Below, piece after piece: positions 24,441-33,709 of a DNA stretch of 64,000 nt (positions are counted from its first letter, which is position 1; each line of letters starts with the position of its first letter). Under the pieces are notes generated by a model. That model was given only the letters and a program-made list of their open reading frames with translations. It searched no databases and had not been told where the DNA came from. The position numbers and the translations under genes were made by a program. Where the stretch lies: the NCBI RefSeq assembly GCF_051233475.1, contig NZ_JBKFGH010000018.1, positions 124,001 through 188,000 of the forward strand, written 5' to 3'. Source of the stretch: Bacillus_BU sp051233475 (lineage in GTDB: Bacteria > Bacillota > Bacilli > Bacillales > Cytobacillaceae).

Positions 24441-24495
24441 CAAAAAAATGACTAACAAATTATCATACAATTTGTTAGTCATTTTTTTGGTTGCG
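24435..24495. terminator. Long hairpin serving as dgkA terminator
   Basis: The arms, 27 bp each and identical in reverse complement, begin CGCAACCAAAAAAATGAC. The loop is 7 nt. A- and T-tracts inside both arms let it act in either direction. It lies 41 bp beyond the dgkA stop. Confidence 0.85.
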
Positions 24496-24536
24496 ATAGG
24501 CAGGAAAGCCGGAAGCCGTTAAAAACTCCAGCCCCC

Positions 24537-24920
24537 TTAAAATAATAAAGATAATATTTTTGGCATAAAAATGATTAGCCCAACCAACACAGAAAGGATG
24601 GCGTAAGCAAACACAGCACCTGCAGCCATGTCCTTTGCTTGCTTTGCAAGTGGATGAAACTCTTCTGTAACAAGATCTACCACTCGTTCTAATGCACTAT
24701 TGAGCAACTCGAGGGATATAACTCCACCGATGGCAAAAAGAATAAAAAGCCACTCCATCGTTGATAACGAGAGGAAAAATCCGAAAATGACAACCAGTAC
24801 GGTTACAGCAAAATGAATTTTTAAATTTCGCTCACTTCTTAATGCAAGGGTAATTCCTTGTACAGCGAAGGAAAAGGATTTGATCACCTTTTGTATATTA
24901 ACGTTCGAGTCCGTACGCAT
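24537..24920 (-). CDS. dgkA: Undecaprenol kinase (DgkA family)
   Basis: This 127-residue integral membrane kinase has an amphipathic N-terminus (SFSFAVQGITLALRSERNLKIH) and three membrane helices (about 32-50, 54-72 and 97-118). The active-site motif is ELLNSALERVVD. Gram-positive DgkA enzymes phosphorylate undecaprenol in the cell-wall lipid cycle rather than diacylglycerol. The start overlaps the end of ybeY by 23 bp. It is followed by the 61-bp hairpin terminator. Confidence 0.93.
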   Translation of the reverse strand: MRTDSNVNIQKVIKSFSFAVQGITLALRSERNLKIHFAVTVLVVIFGFFLSLSTMEWLFILFAIGGVISLELLNSALERVVDLVTEEFHPLAKQAKDMAAGAVFAYAILSVLVGLIIFMPKILSLLF

Positions 24921-25368
24921 TGAGAATATCCTTTTGTTTTGTAAACATTTCTTTCTCCTCGGCTTCGGTCATATGATCATATCCTAATAAATGCAGGAAA
25001 CCATGGACCGCCAAAAAGCCGAGTTCCCTTTTAAAAGAATGTCCGTATTCTTCGGCTTGTTCTTCTGCTTTCGGAACTGAGATAATAATATCGCCAAGAA
25101 TTCTGGGCATATCGAGGCCTGCGAGCGCCATTTCCCCTTCGCCTAACTCTTCCATCGCGAAGGAAATAACATCTGTAGGTTGGTCCTTATCTCGATATTC
25201 ACGATTGATTTCCTGGATTCTTTCATTGGAGACGAATGTTACGGAAACTTCGCTTTCATTCTCAACCGCTTCCTTGTCAGCAGCCAAGTTTAACAGTGCG
25301 ATTACTTCATTCATATCCTCACTAGCTAATTTATTTGTTTCATCAATCATATCAATAATTAAACTCAT
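24898..25368 (-). CDS. ybeY: rRNA maturation endoribonuclease YbeY
   Basis: This zinc-dependent RNase (156 residues) acts in 16S rRNA 3' processing and ribosome quality control. The metal motif is HGFLHLLGYDH (about residues 125-135). The substrate-facing segment is REYRDKDQPTDVISFAM. It overlaps pgpH by 4 bp upstream and dgkA by 23 bp downstream, inside the conserved phoH-pgpH-ybeY-dgkA run. Confidence 0.96.
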   Translation of the reverse strand: MSLIIDMIDETNKLASEDMNEVIALLNLAADKEAVENESEVSVTFVSNERIQEINREYRDKDQPTDVISFAMEELGEGEMALAGLDMPRILGDIIISVPKAEEQAEEYGHSFKRELGFLAVHGFLHLLGYDHMTEAEEKEMFTKQKDILNAYGLER

Positions 25369-27530
25369 GCATGATTCACCTTCTGCTTTATGTTTTCTGG
25401 ATACTCAATCCGCGAATGAAAAATACCTTTTAATGTTACATATAATGCATTCGCAACCGTCTCTAGTTCTTTTAACGTAATATCGCATTCACAAAACTGA
25501 TCATCAGATAGACGGTCTGAGATAATTTTTCTGACGATTGTTTCAATTTGTTCATGTGTAGGATGGACCATTGAACGGACGGCAGCTTCGACGCTATCCG
25601 CAATTCCAACGATTGCAGCTTCTTTCGTTTGAGCTTTTGGACCCGGATATCGGTAATCTGCTTCGTTTACCTCGATCCCCTCTTGAATTGCTTTATGATA
25701 AAAAAACGCAAGCTTTGTAGTACCATGATGTTGTTCTGCAATATCGATAATTTCTTTTGGCATTTTATGTTTTTTCAGCAATTCTACACCATCGGTTACA
25801 TGGGCAATAATAATGTTTTTACTTGTTTGAGGTGGTATCCGATCATGTGGATTTTGAATATTCATTTGGTTTTCGATAAAAAATTGCGGCCGCTTTGTTT
25901 TGCCCATATCATGATAATAGCATCCAACTCTTGCCAGTAGCCCATTTGCTCCAATAGCTTCACAAGCAGTTTCTGCCAAGTTCGCCACCATGACACTATG
26001 ATGGTATGTTCCCGGAGCTTCCGTAAGAATTTTTCGCAGTAAAGGATGATTCGGATTCGAAAGCTCAATTAACTTCATTGTCGACAGAATACCAAATCCC
26101 GCTTCAAAAAAAGGCAGTAATCCAATCGTTAAAACCGCTGAGCCAATACCGGATGCCAATGCAGCAATCAAATAAAACCCATATTCCATGCCGGTATACT
26201 GACCATTCCGTAGAAAAATCAACATAAGAATGACAATGATATTAACTGCAGTGACGAATAGGCCGGCTTGTAATATTTTTGAACGATTGTTTTGTTTACT
26301 TAAAAATAAAATACTGGCCATCCCGCTTAATAGAATATAAATGGCGACCGTTATTTGTAGTGTCGCTGTAATACCCTCATTAAAAATGATACTTCCACAA
26401 ATCGCCAAAACAATGGTAAAACCAATCGCTAATCTTTCATGGGTAAGCAACTTGATCAACATTGCTCCCATTGCCGCCGGAAATATATAGGAAATTTCAG
26501 CATAGTTTAATTGTACAAACAAGCTTAATATCTTCATTAGAACAATTGAAAAAACTAAAATAATGCTAACGATTAGCAGATACATATGTTTTAATTCTCG
26601 AGATACATCTAAAAAATAAAAAAAGTAATATAATCCACTTAACAATGTAACGAGTAATAACGCCAACCCGGCAAACGGCTTTAATGAATTCTCGTTGTCA
26701 AGGATGCCGGTAAGCTCTAATTGACGATATATATCCCGGCTGATTAACTGTCCCTCTTCAACTAAGATTTGCCCCTCAAGTATTCTAACCGCATCCACTG
26801 CTTCTATAGCCTGCTGACGCATTTCTTTCGTAGCAGTTGGATCATAAAACTCATTTTGAATGATGGCATACCTGCCTAGTTCAATTGCCGCATTTTTCAA
26901 GCTGCTGTTCAGGCTTGTGTATTTTAATTCTTCTTCTAGCCGTTTCTTAGCATTTTCAACATCGTCCGCCGCGATACGTGAACTCATTACATAATTGATT
27001 GCCGTTACCGTTAAATCTCTTGCAATCGATAATTCATCCTTTGAGGACTGTAGTAAGGCGATAAAAACAGGATCAGTCAGTTCTTTCGTCTCATTTTCCG
27101 TTAATTTTTGTTTTAATCTTTGTAATTGATCAGAGATAGGAGGTTCCTCTGAAACTTGACCTTCCTCTTTTTCCTTTTGGCTCATTTCATCCGCTATATC
27201 ATCTTTTACTTCCACAACAGAATCAAAGATTGATGTTATTAAATCAACCCGATTTTGTGTGTATTCTTTTTTTAAGATATAAACATCCTGGACAAGATTT
27301 AGCGCTTCCTTCCGCTTTTTCTCTGTACTCTCTTTATCCTCTACGGTAATCGGAGAGCGGATTGTTTGGTCAGCAACAGAAAATAATTTAAGGTCCAATT
27401 TTTCTGGTTTAACATTGCTGTACATGGATGCAAAGAGGATTAAACCTACAAGGATGATTAATAAAACTTGAAACAAGGTTTCACCCAGTAAATTTTTGAT
27501 TTTGGTTACTTGATGCTGGATTTTTCCCAA
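25365..27530 (-). CDS. pgpH: Cyclic di-AMP phosphodiesterase PgpH (7TMR-HD protein YqfF)
   Basis: The protein has 721 residues. One helix (about 18-38) is followed by a large extracellular 7TMR-HDED domain (about 50-275), seven membrane helices (about 280-475), and a cytoplasmic HD domain. The HD domain carries YHHSVMVANLAE, YYHDMGK, IIAHVTDGVELL and EQHHGT. PgpH hydrolyses c-di-AMP. The start is TTG, 7-8 nt after AGGAGGG. It is separated from phoH by a terminator overlapping the phoH stop. Confidence 0.95.
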   Translation of the reverse strand: MGKIQHQVTKIKNLLGETLFQVLLIILVGLILFASMYSNVKPEKLDLKLFSVADQTIRSPITVEDKESTEKKRKEALNLVQDVYILKKEYTQNRVDLITSIFDSVVEVKDDIADEMSQKEKEEGQVSEEPPISDQLQRLKQKLTENETKELTDPVFIALLQSSKDELSIARDLTVTAINYVMSSRIAADDVENAKKRLEEELKYTSLNSSLKNAAIELGRYAIIQNEFYDPTATKEMRQQAIEAVDAVRILEGQILVEEGQLISRDIYRQLELTGILDNENSLKPFAGLALLLVTLLSGLYYFFYFLDVSRELKHMYLLIVSIILVFSIVLMKILSLFVQLNYAEISYIFPAAMGAMLIKLLTHERLAIGFTIVLAICGSIIFNEGITATLQITVAIYILLSGMASILFLSKQNNRSKILQAGLFVTAVNIIVILMLIFLRNGQYTGMEYGFYLIAALASGIGSAVLTIGLLPFFEAGFGILSTMKLIELSNPNHPLLRKILTEAPGTYHHSVMVANLAETACEAIGANGLLARVGCYYHDMGKTKRPQFFIENQMNIQNPHDRIPPQTSKNIIIAHVTDGVELLKKHKMPKEIIDIAEQHHGTTKLAFFYHKAIQEGIEVNEADYRYPGPKAQTKEAAIVGIADSVEAAVRSMVHPTHEQIETIVRKIISDRLSDDQFCECDITLKELETVANALYVTLKGIFHSRIEYPENIKQKVNHA

Positions 27531-27637
27531 AGTAAATCCCTCCTACCATGGCTATTGCCTGATAGCAAATATGTTATGTAACATAATATCAGTTTTTGTT
27601 AAAAGTTTCATCCTAAATAAGGAAAGAATAATAAACT

Positions 27638-27665
27638 AAAAAGCCGACTCCAGTGGGTCAGCTTT
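27638..27665 (-). terminator. Terminator overlapping the phoH stop codon
   Basis: The arms AAAGCCGAC and GTCAGCTTT (one wobble) have an 8-nt loop, with TTTTTAG after the 3' arm on the minus strand. The 5' arm includes the phoH stop. Confidence 0.75.
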
Positions 27666-28629
27666 GTTGATTTTCATTTTGATCGTAGGCATTGATAATC
27701 TTTGCAACTAAAGGATGGCGGACAACGTCAGCCGCTTCAAGATAAACAAAAGACATTCCCCTAATCCCCTTTAAAATGGTTTCAGCTTCCGTCAATCCGG
27801 ATTTTACTCCCTTAGGAAGATCAACCTGGGTCCGATCCCCTGTAATCACCATTTTCGAACCAAAGCCTAGCCGAGTTAAAAACATTTTCATTTGAGCATG
27901 AGTGGTGTTCTGTGCTTCATCTAGAATGACAAATGCATCATCTAATGTTCTTCCCCGCATATAAGCTAAAGGTGCAATTTCGATCGTTCCTCGCTCAATC
28001 AGTCTCACGGTATGTTCCATCCCTAGGACCTCATGGAGGGCATCATATAATGGGCGTAAATAAGGGTCGACCTTTTCCTTTAAGTCACCAGGTAAAAACC
28101 CTAAACTCTCCCCTGCTTCTACTGCAGGCCTTGTTAGAATAATCCTTTTTACTTGACCATTTTTCAAAGCATTTACTGCCATTACAACGGCTAAAAAAGT
28201 TTTTCCCGTTCCTGCTGGCCCGATCCCAAACACGAGATCATTTTCTTTGATGGATGATACGTAATGCCTTTGTCCAAACGTTTTAACTCTAATTGATTTT
28301 CCTTTAGCCGTTTTGCTTATTTCTTCTTCGTATAATTCTCCAAAGTATTCAATCGTGCCTTTTTTGACTAATTTAACGGCATAGCTAACATCTCTCTGGC
28401 TGATCGCAATTCCTTTTTTAATCACTTCTAGAAGTTTGTCGATGACTTTTGCAGCAAGATCTAGCTTGTCAGCATTTCCAGTAATGATTAACGATTCTCC
28501 ACGAGTGATAATCGATACTTGAAGTTCTTGTTCAATTATTTTCAAATTGCTGTCAGAATTACCGAATAAGGTAATCGCTTCGTGTTGATCATTTATTTTT
28601 ACATCGATTGTTTTTCGTTCTTCCGTCAT
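27658..28629 (-). CDS. phoH: PhoH family P-loop ATPase
   Basis: This 323-residue protein has an N-terminal KH-like segment (about 15-110) and a C-terminal PhoH ATPase core. Walker A is GPAGTGKTFLA and Walker B is FVILDEAQNTT. RTRPAVEAGESLGFLPG-type elements and MVITGDRTQVDLP are also typical. A role in RNA metabolism is inferred from the family and from its neighbour ybeY. It overlaps yqfD by 4 bp. Confidence 0.93.
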   Translation of the reverse strand: MTEERKTIDVKINDQHEAITLFGNSDSNLKIIEQELQVSIITRGESLIITGNADKLDLAAKVIDKLLEVIKKGIAISQRDVSYAVKLVKKGTIEYFGELYEEEISKTAKGKSIRVKTFGQRHYVSSIKENDLVFGIGPAGTGKTFLAVVMAVNALKNGQVKRIILTRPAVEAGESLGFLPGDLKEKVDPYLRPLYDALHEVLGMEHTVRLIERGTIEIAPLAYMRGRTLDDAFVILDEAQNTTHAQMKMFLTRLGFGSKMVITGDRTQVDLPKGVKSGLTEAETILKGIRGMSFVYLEAADVVRHPLVAKIINAYDQNENQQS

Positions 28630-29819
28630 TCTTCGTCTCCTTGAATTATTGGTTGGCCTTCTGCAATGTTCTCAATAATTTGGAAATGTATTGATAATTT
28701 AACTTTACCATTCTCAACAGCTTGATGTAAAACTTTTTCACCTTTAATAATAGCATCTTCAGTCAGCTTAGTTTTTATATCCTTTCTCGCAATTTCCTTT
28801 GCCATATTAACTGCTTCATCATTTGTGTATATTCTGGTAACTTCCTCTCGTTCCCTTATCGTTGAATTTATAAAAGAAACAGGTAAATCCCACTTGAGAA
28901 AGTGAACCTTATGCTCGGTTGAATCCGTTTCATATTCAGCATATTTCGGGGTCCCAAAGCCCCAAACCGGAATCGAAAAATTCGCAATCCGTACATAATA
29001 TTTTCTCTTTTCATTTCCATTAAAAACTTGGAAGGTACTTTTTATTGGAAGCTCAACAGTGGATTTATACCATGTTTCACCTAAAATTTCCCCTTTTGAT
29101 GACACCAGCTCTGTTTGCCCCTCCTTTCCATATACACCGGAAACGAGAATTTGGCCTGGAACAACATGATCATGACGATTAACCATTTGTTTGCCTTTCT
29201 CTACAAATATATAGGTGATGACAGCCTCTTTTTTGGCGACCAGATTACGCGGCCCATGTATCTCAGGCTTTTTTGGTTCTTTTTTTTCAACCACTTCTAA
29301 ATGAAAGGTTGTCCCCCGCAATTCTACACCAACCCATGTAATCACTTGGATTTTATTGGTTAAATTTCGTTGAATCGTTTCCACATCATCGATAAAAAAC
29401 TGAAGCTTTCCTGGCTTAATCCCCATCTTGTCCAATTGTTTATAAACTTTATATTCTGTTGCCGGATTAGCGCCATTTATCTCAATCCGCCACACCATAT
29501 TGGATAAAAATAAAATAATAAATAAAAACAAAAAAGCACCAACAATAAGACCGATATTATGCATCAGCTTTTTGAGCAGAAATGGAACTCCAATTCTTTG
29601 CTGAAAGCTGATTTTGCACCCGCTTTTTCTTGCTAGCAGGCGCAGCTTTTTCACATCTGCCAATTTTAAATGAAAGATGACGGTTTCTGTACCATGTCTT
29701 TTTACATCCCAAACGGAAATGCCATTTCTGATTAATTGATTAATGAATCTTTCTATTCCCTTTCCCGATACCTTTACAGATACAATACCGGAACAAAACT
29801 CGATCCATTGGTTCTTCAT
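28626..29819 (-). CDS. yqfD: Sporulation protein YqfD
   Basis: This 397-residue protein has a cytoplasmic N-terminal domain (GKGIERFINQLIRNGI), a membrane helix at about residues 90-110, and a large C-terminal extracytoplasmic domain (INGANPATEYKVYKQLDKMGI onwards). It matches the YqfD family, paired with YqfC and under sigma-E control in B. subtilis. The molecular role is not known. A GGAGGAG ribosome binding site is present, and it lies 15 bp after yqfC. Confidence 0.92.
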   Translation of the reverse strand: MKNQWIEFCSGIVSVKVSGKGIERFINQLIRNGISVWDVKRHGTETVIFHLKLADVKKLRLLARKSGCKISFQQRIGVPFLLKKLMHNIGLIVGAFLFLFIILFLSNMVWRIEINGANPATEYKVYKQLDKMGIKPGKLQFFIDDVETIQRNLTNKIQVITWVGVELRGTTFHLEVVEKKEPKKPEIHGPRNLVAKKEAVITYIFVEKGKQMVNRHDHVVPGQILVSGVYGKEGQTELVSSKGEILGETWYKSTVELPIKSTFQVFNGNEKRKYYVRIANFSIPVWGFGTPKYAEYETDSTEHKVHFLKWDLPVSFINSTIREREEVTRIYTNDEAVNMAKEIARKDIKTKLTEDAIIKGEKVLHQAVENGKVKLSIHFQIIENIAEGQPIIQGDEE

Positions 29820-29834
29820 TGTTCTCCTCCTGAA

Positions 29835-30119
29835 TCACTCGTTTATATAAATAACTTGGTCTATTTTTCCTTCTAATAAGATTTCTTCCGGTAATATCGT
29901 TTTTATTACAAAGGCTTTTCCCTTTACCAAAAGCTGCCCCTGTTTTAGTAACAAGCGAATCTCCTTATCAGAAAAGGTTAATAAGCCACGGTGGTTCTCA
30001 ATATAGATATGGATTTGTCCAACCATAGTTATCCGGGGTAAATCCATCATGACATCATGAGGAAGCTCCATATTTTTCGTTACCCAGTTGCGGACAATCT
30101 GGCCCCATTTTTTTGCCAT
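29835..30119 (-). CDS. yqfC: Sporulation protein YqfC
   Basis: This 94-residue protein has the conserved MELPHDVMMDLPRITMVG and LLTFSDKEIRLLLKQG segments of the YqfC family, which resembles YabP. No membrane segment is evident. The ATG at 30119 is chosen (MAKKWGQIV); AAAGGGGG is 10 nt upstream. That ribosome binding site is the 3' arm of a terminator-like hairpin, so expression may be conditional. It is cotranscribed with yqfD. Confidence 0.9.
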   Translation of the reverse strand: MAKKWGQIVRNWVTKNMELPHDVMMDLPRITMVGQIHIYIENHRGLLTFSDKEIRLLLKQGQLLVKGKAFVIKTILPEEILLEGKIDQVIYINE

Positions 30120-30169
30120 AAAAAAAGAACCCCCTTTCATCTCATATTTATGAAATGAAAAGGGGTTCT
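30120..30169 (-). terminator. Terminator-like hairpin holding the yqfC ribosome binding site
   Basis: The arms 30126-30140 and 30155-30169 form a 15-bp stem (one mismatch, AGAACCCC/GGGGTTCT core) with a 14-nt loop. On the minus strand six T residues follow and run directly into the yqfC ATG. Confidence 0.7.
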
Positions 30170-30195
30170 AGCACTTATTTTTGTGTAAGTCTATC

Positions 30196-30684
30196 TTACT
30201 TGACCGATCGGTGCGGTCTTTTCGCTCGCGGCGGCCCTAACACCTCTGACCATATCAGACCGTCAATAAGATTATCACGGTCTATTTCTTGGGACTTCGC
30301 CTTAGGCACCTCTTCTTTCTGATGGGTACCGGCTTGTTTAGATACTCGATGATCCTCGAAAAAAACTTGCTTGTTTTCGTTAGCATTTTTTTTGGTAGCC
30401 TCATATACATTTTCAAGTTGATGATATATTTCCTTTTGAGTAGGAATCGGCTTTCTATTTGCATTTTGCTGTCTGTAAGGTCTGGATGTTTTCGTCTCGA
30501 TCTGCTGCTGCATTTCCGGTTTCTTTGGACGATCAGGACCGACAGGTGAAGCAGGATTTCTTCTTGGAATCGGATTATAACCCTTTTTATTTTCAGGATT
30601 AGCCGCTTTCGCACGCTGAAAAAGGGAAGAAATAGCTCCAATTAATATTATCAAAATGAATGGATTATCAAATAAAAATCTCAT
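30196..30684 (-). CDS. yqfB: Hypothetical single-pass membrane protein at the yqfB position
   Basis: This 162-residue protein has an N-terminal membrane segment (DNPFILIILIGAISSLF, residues 6-22) and then a long polar region rich in Pro, Lys, Gln and Asn that is probably disordered. A short ordered C-terminus (NLIDGLIWSEVLGPPRAKRPHR) follows. A GAGGAGG ribosome binding site is present. The gene sits between floA and yqfC. The symbol rests on position only, and no function is proposed. Confidence 0.7.
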   Translation of the reverse strand: MRFLFDNPFILIILIGAISSLFQRAKAANPENKKGYNPIPRRNPASPVGPDRPKKPEMQQQIETKTSRPYRQQNANRKPIPTQKEIYHQLENVYEATKKNANENKQVFFEDHRVSKQAGTHQKEEVPKAKSQEIDRDNLIDGLIWSEVLGPPRAKRPHRSVK

Positions 30685-30713
30685 TTGAGATCCTCCTCAT
30701 CAAATGACCGGTC

Positions 30714-31712
30714 CTATTCATTTTTATCAATCTGTTTACGGTCACCTGTCATTTTACCGATCGAATCTCTCATATCGGTATCAGCATTTATGTTTTGGAT
30801 ATTCATATAATCCATCACACCGATATTTCCTTCACGAAGAGCTTCAGCCATAGCTAAAGGTACAGTTGCCTCTGCTTCCACCACTTTTGCACGCATTTCT
30901 TGAACCTTTGCCTTCATTTCCTGCTCTTGAGCAACCGCCATCGCCCGGCGTTCTTCCGCTTTCGCTTGGGCTATTTTTTTATCAGCTTCAGCTTGCTCTG
31001 TTTGTAATTCAGCACCAATATTTTTGCCGATATCAACGTCCGCGATATCAATCGATAAGATTTCAAATGCAGTACCAGAATCGAGACCCTTCGAGAGTAC
31101 CGTTTGCGAAATCATATCGGGATTTTCGAGTACTTTTTTATGATTTTCAGAGCTACCTATCGTACTAACAATTCCTTCACCAACACGAGCAACAATCGTT
31201 TCCTCTCCAGCACCCCCGACCAAACGCTCAATATTCGCTCGAACGGTGATTCTAGCCTTTGCCTTTACTTCAATCCCATCCATCGCTACACCTGCAATAA
31301 ACGGCGTTTCAATAACCTTAGGATTTACACTCATTTGCACCGCTTCGAGAACATCACGGCCGGCTAAATCGATTGCTGCACAGCGTTCAAAGGTTAATTC
31401 GATATTGGCACGGTGGGCAGCAATAAGCGCATTAACAACACGGTCAACATTACCTCCCGCTAGGTAATGGCTTTCTAGTTGATTTGTTGTTACATTTAAA
31501 CCCGCTTTATGGGCCTTAATAAGCGGATTGATTACCCGGCTTGGGATTACACGGCGGAGTCTCATCCCAATTAATGTAAAAATACTGACTCTCACGCCTG
31601 CGGCCAAAGCTGAAATCCACAGCATGACCGGAACAAACGTAAACAAAATGCTTAACAGGATTAAGCCCAGCACAACCGCGATAATTAAAAAAGCAGAACC
31701 AGCTGTGATCAT
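30714..31712 (-). CDS. floA: Flotillin-like protein FloA
   Basis: The protein has 332 residues. Two N-terminal hydrophobic segments (about 5-28 and 30-45) form a membrane hairpin. Next come a flotillin/SPFH-like domain and a coiled coil (EQAEADKKIAQAKAEERRAM and on, about 235-285). FloA organises functional membrane microdomains in B. subtilis. It follows nfeD by 75 bp, the widely conserved NfeD-flotillin pairing. An AGAGGAGG ribosome binding site is present. Confidence 0.96.
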   Translation of the reverse strand: MITAGSAFLIIAVVLGLILLSILFTFVPVMLWISALAAGVRVSIFTLIGMRLRRVIPSRVINPLIKAHKAGLNVTTNQLESHYLAGGNVDRVVNALIAAHRANIELTFERCAAIDLAGRDVLEAVQMSVNPKVIETPFIAGVAMDGIEVKAKARITVRANIERLVGGAGEETIVARVGEGIVSTIGSSENHKKVLENPDMISQTVLSKGLDSGTAFEILSIDIADVDIGKNIGAELQTEQAEADKKIAQAKAEERRAMAVAQEQEMKAKVQEMRAKVVEAEATVPLAMAEALREGNIGVMDYMNIQNINADTDMRDSIGKMTGDRKQIDKNE

Positions 31713-31787
31713 ATCTTTTTCCTCCTCTGAAAATATGTAATTATGCTACTAATTTTAGTAATACGAAAACAGACCTATTATAGACAT

Positions 31788-33098
31788 TTATCCTTGCTTA
31801 CTTCTAACCACGACACGGACGCCTTCTACCTTTACTACTATTACCTTTTGATCCTTGGAGATAAACTCGCCCTCACTTACAACATCAATTCTTTCAGTTC
31901 CAATTAGAACAGTTCCTGCCGGCCGCAGCGGGGTCAAAGTAATTCCTTCAAGTCCCAAAAGCTCCGTCCGATTACGGTTCGAAACATAGCCACTTTCAGT
32001 ATTCGTAGAATCAGTCAGGATTATTTTTTTGAACAGGCTCATTTTTTTACCAAACACCCTTATCATAATGATTGAAGTGATTATCGATATCCCAATAGCG
32101 ATTAAAATTGAAATTCCCATATGAACAACATTATCCGTTGCCAGAAAAAGACTACCCAATATAGAAATCGTTCCAATCGCCCCAACAATTCCACCCGGGA
32201 CAAATATTTCTAGGATGACGAGGGCAATCCCTACAATAAATAAAATAAGTGTTTCAAATCCTGCAAGTCCCGCGACCATATGTCCGTAAAAAAACATTAA
32301 TAGCGCTGATAAGCCCATAAAGCCGGGCACCCCAAAACCTGGGGAATATAGCTCGAGAACAAGCCCCAAACTACCAATTGTTAATAATATTGGGACAACG
32401 ACCGGATGGGTGATAAATCTGGCAACCTTTTCAGCAAAGCTTTCCTCAACGGAACGGACATCCGCATCAGCATAACCTAACTTCTGCAATAGTTCATCTA
32501 AATCTGCCACAGTCCCCTCAGAATAACCAACTTCGACTGCTTGATCGGAGGTTAAGGTTAGTAAATTCCCAGCACCTGCTCCGTATTGCGGTAAATCAAT
32601 GGTTTCATCCGCCATCGCCACTGCATAAAGGGGATCTCGATTGTTTTGAACCGCCGCACTTTTCATTGCCGCAAACCAATAAGACTCCGCTTTTTTTCCA
32701 GCGGTATTCCCCTGTTGATCAATAATGGCCGCTGAACCCATTGTCGACCCCGGAACCATATAAATTGCATCTGTGTTTAATGCTATGTACGCTCCTGCCG
32801 ACAAAGCTTGTTTATTAACCAGGGTAATCGTCTTCACATCCGATGAGGTTAACAGCTTGCCAATCTCTCCAGCTGCATCTACCGCCCCACCCGGTGTATT
32901 CAGTTCAAAAATAATCGCATCTGCTTGTTCCGCTTCCGCTGTTGTTACTGCTCTTTTTAAGAAGGCGTATAATCCTTTTTCAACCGTTTCTTCAACTGGA
33001 ACAACATAAACCGTTTTTTGGTTTCCAAAGGCAGGTTGTGGGATCATTAAAATACTAAAAACAAATAAGAGCATGATGAGATTCATAAATTTTCTCAT
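31788..33098 (-). CDS. yqeZ: NfeD family membrane protease (YqeZ)
   Basis: The protein has 436 residues. A signal peptide (residues 1-25) is followed by a ClpP-class (S49-like) serine protease domain with NTPGGAVDAAG and the nucleophile motif ALSAGAYIAL. Four to five membrane helices (about 230-365) and a C-terminal NfeD OB fold end in VVSEGEFISKDQKVIVVKVEG. It is the partner of FloA. Start ATG after AAAGGGGGG. It is separated from yqeY by a terminator. Confidence 0.94.
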   Translation of the reverse strand: MRKFMNLIMLLFVFSILMIPQPAFGNQKTVYVVPVEETVEKGLYAFLKRAVTTAEAEQADAIIFELNTPGGAVDAAGEIGKLLTSSDVKTITLVNKQALSAGAYIALNTDAIYMVPGSTMGSAAIIDQQGNTAGKKAESYWFAAMKSAAVQNNRDPLYAVAMADETIDLPQYGAGAGNLLTLTSDQAVEVGYSEGTVADLDELLQKLGYADADVRSVEESFAEKVARFITHPVVVPILLTIGSLGLVLELYSPGFGVPGFMGLSALLMFFYGHMVAGLAGFETLILFIVGIALVILEIFVPGGIVGAIGTISILGSLFLATDNVVHMGISILIAIGISIITSIIMIRVFGKKMSLFKKIILTDSTNTESGYVSNRNRTELLGLEGITLTPLRPAGTVLIGTERIDVVSEGEFISKDQKVIVVKVEGVRVVVRSKQG

Positions 33099-33208
33099 TC
33101 TGTTTCCCCCCTTTCTTGGCCTCCATAATAGTATTTACGGATAGAAAAACAAAAAGTTTCAATTTCCTTCAAATCATTATGCCCTTTTCCGGTCTTTTAT
33201 TACAAAGT

Positions 33209-33235
33209 GAAAAACCGCAGAGATACTCTCTGCGG
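33209..33235 (-). terminator. Intrinsic terminator of rpsU-yqeY
   Basis: A 9-bp perfect stem (CCGCAGAGA/TCTCTGCGG) with a 3-nt loop is followed by TTTTTC on the minus strand. Confidence 0.9.
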
Positions 33236-33250
33236 CTGTTGATGTCGGCA

Positions 33251-33694
33251 TTATGAAAGGTGTTGTTGAACAAGTTTATTTACGAGTGTTCCGTCTGCTT
33301 TACCCTTTACTTTCGGCATAATCGCAGACATTACTTTTCCCATCTCAGCTTTTGATGTTGCACCTACTTCTGAAATCGTTTGTTTAACGATCTCAGCCAC
33401 TTCTTCTTCAGATAGCTGTTTCGGCATGTACAATTCGACAAACGTCAATTCTGTACGCAATTTTTCAGCCAAATCTTCACGACCGGCTTTTTCAAATTCA
33501 TGGAGGGAGTCCTTGCGTTGTTTCATTTCGCGAGAAAGGACTGTTAACTCTTCTTCTTCGACAAGCTCGCGACCAAGCTTAATCGCTTCATTTTGCAATG
33601 AAGCCTTAATCATCCGAATAACGGAGAGTTTGTCTTTTTCCTTATTCTTCATCGCTTGTTTCATATCGTTATTTAAACGCTCGAGAAGACTCAT
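33251..33694 (-). CDS. yqeY: GatB/YqeY domain protein
   Basis: This 147-residue protein is the stand-alone version of the GatB tail domain that binds tRNA (MKQAMKNKEKDKLSVIRMIKASLQNEAI; C-terminus GKVMSAIMPKVKGKADGTLVNKLVQ). A role in tRNA-linked chemistry is inferred only from the domain. It is 15 bp downstream of rpsU, a conserved pairing, and ends in a terminator. Confidence 0.93.
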   Translation of the reverse strand: MSLLERLNNDMKQAMKNKEKDKLSVIRMIKASLQNEAIKLGRELVEEEELTVLSREMKQRKDSLHEFEKAGREDLAEKLRTELTFVELYMPKQLSEEEVAEIVKQTISEVGATSKAEMGKVMSAIMPKVKGKADGTLVNKLVQQHLS

Positions 33695-33709
33695 GAATTA
33701 CACCCTCTC

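Noticed and set aside
30141..30169. Sigma-E promoter for yqfC in the hairpin loop
   Set aside because: CATAAATA resembles a -10, but no matching -35 was found at 13-15 bp upstream, so no promoter is annotated.
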